Positions 5,077 through 5,147 of a stretch of DNA of 5,147 nt are shown here, piece after piece. This stretch comes from an uncultured Lachnospiraceae bacterium (GTDB lineage: Bacteria > Bacillota > Clostridia > Lachnospirales > Lachnospiraceae), in assembly GCA_910586955.1 (NCBI GenBank), contig CAJUMM010000138.1:1-5147 (forward strand), read 5' to 3'. The notes under the pieces were generated by a model. It had not been told where the DNA came from. It made no database searches and saw only the letters and a program-made list of their open reading frames with translations. How positions within the stretch are numbered: position 1 is the stretch's first letter; the number at the start of each line of letters is the position of its first letter. Position numbers and translations under genes: made by a program.

Positions 5077-5147
5077 ATGGCGAAAGTTACAAAGAAAGTG
5101 ACAAAAAAGCGCGTAAAGAAAAACGTTGAACGCGGACAGGCACACAT
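5077..5147 (+). CDS. rpsK: 30S ribosomal protein S11 (uS11), N-terminal part
   Basis: The first 23 complete codons of S11, cut by the window edge; the full protein has about 130 residues. S11 binds 16S rRNA on the platform of the small subunit. The lysine-rich start MAKVTKKVTKK, then RVKKNVERGQAH, matches the N-terminus of Firmicutes S11. The binding site is poor: only a TAGG-like stretch near 5063-5066 precedes the ATG, so it may depend on translation coming from rpsM. No terminator is visible in the 57-base gap, so the two genes share a transcript. Confidence 0.95.
   Translation, partial: MAKVTKKVTKKRVKKNVERGQAH

Overview
The window looks like a chromosomal piece of a Gram-positive gut-type Clostridia, most likely Lachnospiraceae. 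The signs are strong AGGAGG-type ribosome binding sites, a Firmicutes-like S13 and S11, a zinc-ribbon L36, TATAAT promoters with a TG extension, and a broken sugar kinase of a type I associate with Lachnospiraceae. The genus cannot be fixed from this sequence alone.

Left part (1-3814): the 3' end of a sugar or polyol catabolic operon, all on the + strand and tightly packed. In order it holds the C-terminal part of an RbsC-type ABC sugar permease, an alpha/beta hydrolase (esterase-like), a zinc-dependent medium-chain dehydrogenase, a second and divergent one of sorbitol/xylitol dehydrogenase type, and a FGGY carbohydrate kinase. The implied route is import, removal of an ester group, NAD-linked oxidation or redox isomerisation of the sugar alcohol, then phosphorylation. 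The kinase is broken: 45 N-terminal residues join, out of frame, to about 126 C-terminal residues, so roughly 1.1 kb of coding sequence is missing. A likely terminator follows.

Right part (3965-5147): the start of the alpha ribosomal protein operon. A near-consensus promoter drives a 158-nt folded leader and rpmJ (L36). A 379-nt gap follows, and then rpsM (S13) and the first codons of rpsK (S11). Neither infA nor map lies upstream of rpmJ, although these are its usual neighbours in Firmicutes. This point is therefore a breakpoint in the ribosomal super-operon, or a false join in the assembly.

The most unusual DNA is in the rpmJ-rpsM gap. It holds an element of about 139 bp made of two related hairpins with matching tandem G-A mismatches and inverted ends. 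Next come a candidate internal promoter and a leader with two adjoining GC-rich stems just before rpsM. These may be a mobile palindromic element and an autoregulatory leader, respectively. No complete new multi-gene system (defence, CRISPR, phage or transposase) is visible.
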